64,000 nt of DNA, taken from the NCBI RefSeq assembly GCF_000833025.1, contig NZ_CP010817.1, positions 4,000,535 to 4,064,534 on the forward strand, read 5' to 3'. Shown one piece after another: positions 60,990 through 64,000 of the stretch. A model generated the notes under the pieces. That model saw only the letters and a list, made by a program, of their open reading frames with translations. It did not search any database and had not been told where the DNA came from. Position numbers and translations under genes: made by a program. This DNA is from Myroides profundi (GTDB taxonomy: Bacteria > Bacteroidota > Bacteroidia > Flavobacteriales > Flavobacteriaceae). How positions within the stretch are numbered: position 1 is the first letter of the stretch; every line of letters starts with the position of its first letter.

Positions 60990-62135
60990 ATGAAAACATT
61001 ATATACTGCACTAATCACTTGTGCATTACTCTTCACAACAACACAGATTATGGCAAAAGATACCCTAACCAAAATATTAGTACTTATCCATTCTGATACG
61101 GGAGGTACATATAAAATGGCGCAAGAAATCGCTAAAGGAATAGAAAACAATCCTCACACAGAGGCGACTATAAAACTAGTACAGCCTTCAGAAAATGCAC
61201 TGTTACATGATCTACAGATAGCTACTCCTGAGGAGCTACCGACTTATGACGGAATCGTATGGGGATCTCCTGTATATTTTGGCAATATCAGTACTCCGAT
61301 GAGTGCCTTTCTTGCGAAGACAGTAGATCTATGGACAGCTCATGCTCTAGAGGGAATGCCTACAGCTGTATTTATGTCTGCTGGTAGCGGAGCAGGGAAG
61401 GAGCTAGCCTTACAGTCATTCTGGAATAGCCTAGCAGTACATGGGATGATACTCGTACCGAATGGCATCAGAGCTACGGAGAAGCTAGATAATAGCATCG
61501 CCCAAGGCAATAGTGTACTAGGAGCAAGTAGCCTTGCTTCAAACAAAACGGTGCAACGTCCTAGCGAAAGTGAACTGCTGATCGCCTATACGCAAGGTCA
61601 AAACTTCGCCAAAGTTGCCAAAGCCTTAAGAGGAACTTTTCAGAAGAAAGAGGAAAGTGCACCTAAACAAGTAGTCACTGATGTAGAAACTACGCTTAAA
61701 CAAAAGAACATCATACTACCTGTAGCCCCTAATCCTGTGGGGAACTACACGCCTTACTCACGCAGTGGAAATCTAGTATTCATCAATCAGGTAGCCTTAA
61801 AGGATGGAAAAATATTATATCCTGGTAAGGTAGGGGTAGACGTCTCTGAAGAACAAGCAAAGCAAGCAACTGAGCAGACGATGCTGAATGTAATCGCAGT
61901 GCTTAAACTAGCAGTGAATGGTGACCTCAACAGAGTAAAGAAAACAGTACAACTAACAGGTATATTCAACACCACTCCTGACTACTCTCAGCACGCTAAT
62001 CTAATGAATGTGGCATCAGATCTATCTGTAGCAATATTTGGAGAAAAAGGTAAACATGCTAGAGGTACTCTAGGTGCTACTTCTGTACCTGTCAACTCTG
62101 CAGTAGAGATACAAGCTATCTTCGAAATAGAGTAA
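60990..62135 (+). CDS. Exported flavodoxin-like/RidA-like fusion protein
   Basis: A 381-residue protein with a Sec-type signal (residues 1-22, MKTLYTALITCALLFTTTQIMA), a flavodoxin/WrbA-like domain (about 27-195; FMN phosphate loop HSDTGGTYKMA, WGSPVYFGNISTPMSAF) and a RidA/YjgF domain (about 245-381). The RidA arginine is present (HARGTLGA), but the usual VEIEA reads VEIQA, so the glutamate is Gln. Fusing these two folds with an export signal is unusual. Start chosen at the signal-peptide Met. The AraC gene is divergent. Confidence 0.85.
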   Translation: MKTLYTALITCALLFTTTQIMAKDTLTKILVLIHSDTGGTYKMAQEIAKGIENNPHTEATIKLVQPSENALLHDLQIATPEELPTYDGIVWGSPVYFGNISTPMSAFLAKTVDLWTAHALEGMPTAVFMSAGSGAGKELALQSFWNSLAVHGMILVPNGIRATEKLDNSIAQGNSVLGASSLASNKTVQRPSESELLIAYTQGQNFAKVAKALRGTFQKKEESAPKQVVTDVETTLKQKNIILPVAPNPVGNYTPYSRSGNLVFINQVALKDGKILYPGKVGVDVSEEQAKQATEQTMLNVIAVLKLAVNGDLNRVKKTVQLTGIFNTTPDYSQHANLMNVASDLSVAIFGEKGKHARGTLGATSVPVNSAVEIQAIFEIE

Positions 62136-62217
62136 TCAAAAAAGGTCTTTGAATACTGTTATTTCGTCTTATTGATAATCCCTAACTTGTCATTTCTAAC
62201 ACGCTAATAGGTTAGAT

Positions 62218-62688
62218 ATGCAGTATCCATCTTATTCATTTACAACAGATAGAGAAAACTCAATCTATGAATTTACAAGCATAGGTGAAAACCAAGCAAT
62301 CAAAAAATTAATTATCTTTACACCTGTCAAAGGTGAATATAAAGTTTATAACTTAAGCTTTGGAGATAGAACCAATTACGATGGTGATTTATTGCGTATA
62401 GATGATAGAATCGTAAGTAATAATGGTGATATGAATAAGGTTTTAGCTACTATATTTAGAGCTGTACTCAAATTTACGGAAGGCAAAGATTTTTATAAAA
62501 TATACTTTACTGGTAGTACTCCTTCACGCACACGATTATACAGAATGGCTATATCTAATAACTATAGTGAACTATCTAAACATTTCAGTATATACGGATT
62601 TGATATGGGAGGAAAAGTAGTATTCTTTGCTAAAAATAAAGAATATCAAGGTTTCTTAATCACACCTAATACGAACAGTATAAAATAA
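62218..62688 (+). CDS. DUF6934-like protein, unit 1 (156 aa)
   Basis: A 156-residue soluble protein. Motifs I recognise from the Bacteroidota DUF6934 family: YNLSFGD, IVSNNGDMNKVLATIFRAV, TGSTPSRTRLYRMAISNNY, and YGFDMGGKVVFFAKNKEYQGFLI. No catalytic site is known. The next gene starts 6 bases after its stop. It is the first gene of a unit that recurs at 63087 and 63945. Confidence 0.75.
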   Translation: MQYPSYSFTTDRENSIYEFTSIGENQAIKKLIIFTPVKGEYKVYNLSFGDRTNYDGDLLRIDDRIVSNNGDMNKVLATIFRAVLKFTEGKDFYKIYFTGSTPSRTRLYRMAISNNYSELSKHFSIYGFDMGGKVVFFAKNKEYQGFLITPNTNSIK

Positions 62689-62694
62689 GGCATT

Positions 62695-62910
62695 ATGAAA
62701 AAAAAGATTAATTCAAACGAAGTAAAGACTGATACTAATCCTAAAATCATCACTATTAATAAAAACCTAAGAGTCATTGACGAATCAGGTAAAATAGAAT
62801 ATGCAAATAATCTATTTGCACAGCTAAGAGCTTCAGGGGAGTTAGATATTTTCGAAGAGAGAGAAAGAAAGAAAAAAGAAGAATACGAAAAAGCACAAAA
62901 AGAATCTTAG
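62695..62910 (+). CDS. Small charged protein, unit 1 (71 aa)
   Basis: A 71-residue protein with a variable, beta-prone N-terminus and a very charged helical end (RASGELDIFEERERKKKEEYEKAQKES). The partner of the DUF6934-like gene, it probably acts with it; its 24-residue tail is almost the same in unit 2. It could be a small antitoxin- or adaptor-type partner, but nothing in the sequence decides. Confidence 0.75.
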   Translation: MKKKINSNEVKTDTNPKIITINKNLRVIDESGKIEYANNLFAQLRASGELDIFEERERKKKEEYEKAQKES

Positions 62911-63086
62911 TGCTCGTTCAACAATAACTAAAGGCTTTTAGTTCTCACTATTTCGCCTAGTAATACTTCTGATAACTAACGAATCTACTATCCATCTTCT
63001 TTGGATATAAACAGTCTTTGAATACTGTTATTTCGTCTTATAGATAATCCCTAACTTGTCATTTCTAACACGCTAAAAGGTTAGAT

Positions 63087-63557
63087 ATACAGTATCCATC
63101 TTATTCATTTACAACAGATAGAGAAAACTCAATCTATGAATTTACAAGCATAGGTAAAAACCAAGCAATCAAAAAATTAATTATCTTTGCTCCTATAAAA
63201 GCAGAAAAAAACTTGTATAATCTTAGCTTTGGCGATGCGAATGAATCAATAGATAAAAACGGTCTTATCAATGATACAATTACAAGTAATAATGGAGATA
63301 TGAAAAAGGTATTGGCTACTGTATTCAGAGCAGTATTGGCTTTTATACAGAATAAAAAAGAATGTAAAATAGTCTTTAGAGGTAGTACTCCTTCAAGAAC
63401 GCGATTATACAGAATAGCTTTATCTAATAACTATGATGAACTATCTAAATATTTTGATATCTATGGAATTAATCAAGACGGTAAACTCCTTTACTTTGAA
63501 AAAGACAAAGAATATATTGGTTTTCTAATTAATCCTCTCACTACTATTTTTAAATAA
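63087..63557 (+). pseudogene. DUF6934-like gene, unit 2, start codon ATG to ATA
   Basis: The frame is open and equal in length (157 codons with stop) to unit 1, but the codon at the start position is ATA (63087) instead of ATG. The first 35 codons are otherwise nearly the same as unit 1. A later start, e.g. TTG at 63213, would remove the first 42 residues, including the conserved N-terminus. It may be unexpressed, or ATA may be used at low level. From codon ~38 the protein diverges from unit 1 (PIKAEKNLYNLSFGDANESID). Confidence 0.6.
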
Positions 63558-63564
63558 AAACACA

Positions 63565-63780
63565 ATGAAAAAAGATATCTACTTAGGTGAAATCAAAGAG
63601 GGAGCTACTCCTACAGTAATATATTCGAATAACGAAGTTAATATTATAGATCGCTCAGGAAAGTTTGAAGAAATGACTGCTTTAGTAAAAAAGCTAAGAG
63701 CTTCAGGAGAGTTGGACATTTTCGAAGAGAGAGAAAGAAAGAGAAAAGAAGAATACGAGAAGGCACAAAAAGAATCTTAG
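63565..63780 (+). CDS. Small charged protein, unit 2 (71 aa)
   Basis: A 71-residue counterpart of the 62695 gene. The N-terminal half differs (IYLGEIKEGATPTVIYSNNEVNIIDRSGK), while the tail (RASGELDIFEERERKRKEEYEKAQKES) changes at one residue. It starts 7 bases after the end of the preceding frame. Confidence 0.75.
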   Translation: MKKDIYLGEIKEGATPTVIYSNNEVNIIDRSGKFEEMTALVKKLRASGELDIFEERERKRKEEYEKAQKES

Positions 63781-63944
63781 TGTTTATTCAACACTTTTAG
63801 TTCTCACTATTTCGCCTAAAATACTTCTGATCACTAACGAATCTACTATCCATCTTCTCTGGATATACACCGTCTTTGAATACTGTTATTTCGTCTTATA
63901 GATAATCCCTAACTTGTCATTTCTAACACGCTAATAGGTTAGAT

Positions 63945-64000
63945 ATGCAGTATCCATCTTATTCACTTACAACAGATAGAGAAAACTCAATCTATGAATT
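63945..64000 (+). CDS. DUF6934-like protein, unit 3 (cut by window edge)
   Basis: The 5' end of a third copy, with intact ATG and the same first 18 codons as unit 1 apart from Phe8 to Leu. It shows that the array continues beyond the window. Confidence 0.75.
   Translation, partial: MQYPSYSLTTDRENSIYE

Larger units (their letters stand above)
62145..64000 (+). repeat. Tandem array of DUF6934/71-aa units (period ~860 bases)
   Basis: Three units start at 62145, 63014 and 63872 with the same word (GTCTTTGAATACTG), and in each the DUF6934 start codon position lies exactly 73 bases later. Units 1 and 2 are 869 and 858 bases long; unit 3 continues beyond the window. The first ~185 bases of each unit and the 3' part of the small gene are almost identical; the middles differ. 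Confidence 0.92.

Noticed and set aside
62145..64000. Interpretation of the tandem units as integron gene cassettes
   Set aside because: The units are homologous to each other, have two genes each, and their junctions do not form an attC-like imperfect palindrome that I can see; tandem duplication explains them better.
1..64000. CRISPR array, insertion sequence, prophage, tRNA or rRNA genes
   Set aside because: No regularly spaced short repeats, transposase or integrase motif, phage structural gene, cloverleaf or rRNA segment was found in any gap or frame.

Overview
The window reads as chromosomal DNA of a Bacteroidota bacterium, most likely family Flavobacteriaceae. A Myroides-like genus is my best guess, from overall gene content and not from a database match. 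Support comes from an AT-rich sequence, many TAnnTTTG boxes just upstream of genes (the flavobacterial -7 promoter element), few Shine-Dalgarno sequences, families typical of the phylum (BatABCDE, DUF5686, DUF4254, DUF6427, DUF6341, DUF6909, DUF4846, DUF6934) and arginine synthesis through an acylornithine transcarbamylase. I see no rRNA, tRNA, insertion sequence or CRISPR array.

Layout. 1-5.4 kb: the end of an EnvC-like protein, 3-hydroxyanthranilate dioxygenase, an ALDH7-type dehydrogenase, a small beta-barrel protein, and an overlapping phosphatase/AlbA_2 pair. 5.6-14.6 kb: a complete MoxR-DUF58-Bat operon of envelope/aerotolerance type. 14.6-20.7 kb: CvpA, a conserved small protein, pheS, a DUF5686 outer-membrane protein and a PaaE-type reductase. 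21.0-29.6 kb: an eight-gene arginine operon (minus strand) preceded by a 35-codon leader peptide with clustered Arg codons, which I interpret as an attenuator. 30-35.5 kb: purine/pyrimidine salvage and synthesis genes (apt, upp, purD) mixed with a GT9 glycosyltransferase and conserved DUF proteins. 35.6-48.2 kb: a minus-strand polysaccharide operon (rfbC, a shortened rfbD, a glucuronyl C5-epimerase-like lipoprotein, Wzx, AsnB, GT4, two Wzy/WaaL-like proteins, WecG-type transferase, UDP-glucuronate decarboxylase-like protein, WcaJ-like initiating transferase). 48.3-55.6 kb: DUF6909, GH3, M23, TatA, Tex and DUF1294 genes. 55.6-60 kb: an accessory stretch of small hypotheticals and lipoproteins, with duplicated terminators and a second copy of a hairpin repeat. 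60-62 kb: an AraC regulator divergent from an exported flavodoxin-RidA fusion. 62.1 kb to the end: a tandem array of two-gene units (DUF6934-like protein plus a 71-residue charged protein), with a third unit cut by the window edge.

The strongest candidates for undescribed biology are the tandem DUF6934/71-aa modules, whose ends are nearly identical while their middles diverge; the arginine leader/attenuator together with a transcarbamylase that carries Ala where characterised acetyl- and succinylornithine enzymes carry Glu and Pro; a near-consensus sigma-54 promoter followed by a terminator downstream of tex, suggesting a ~120-nt small RNA; a two-copy hairpin repeat; and the exported flavodoxin-RidA fusion. 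All identifications are from reading the sequence; no database search was run.
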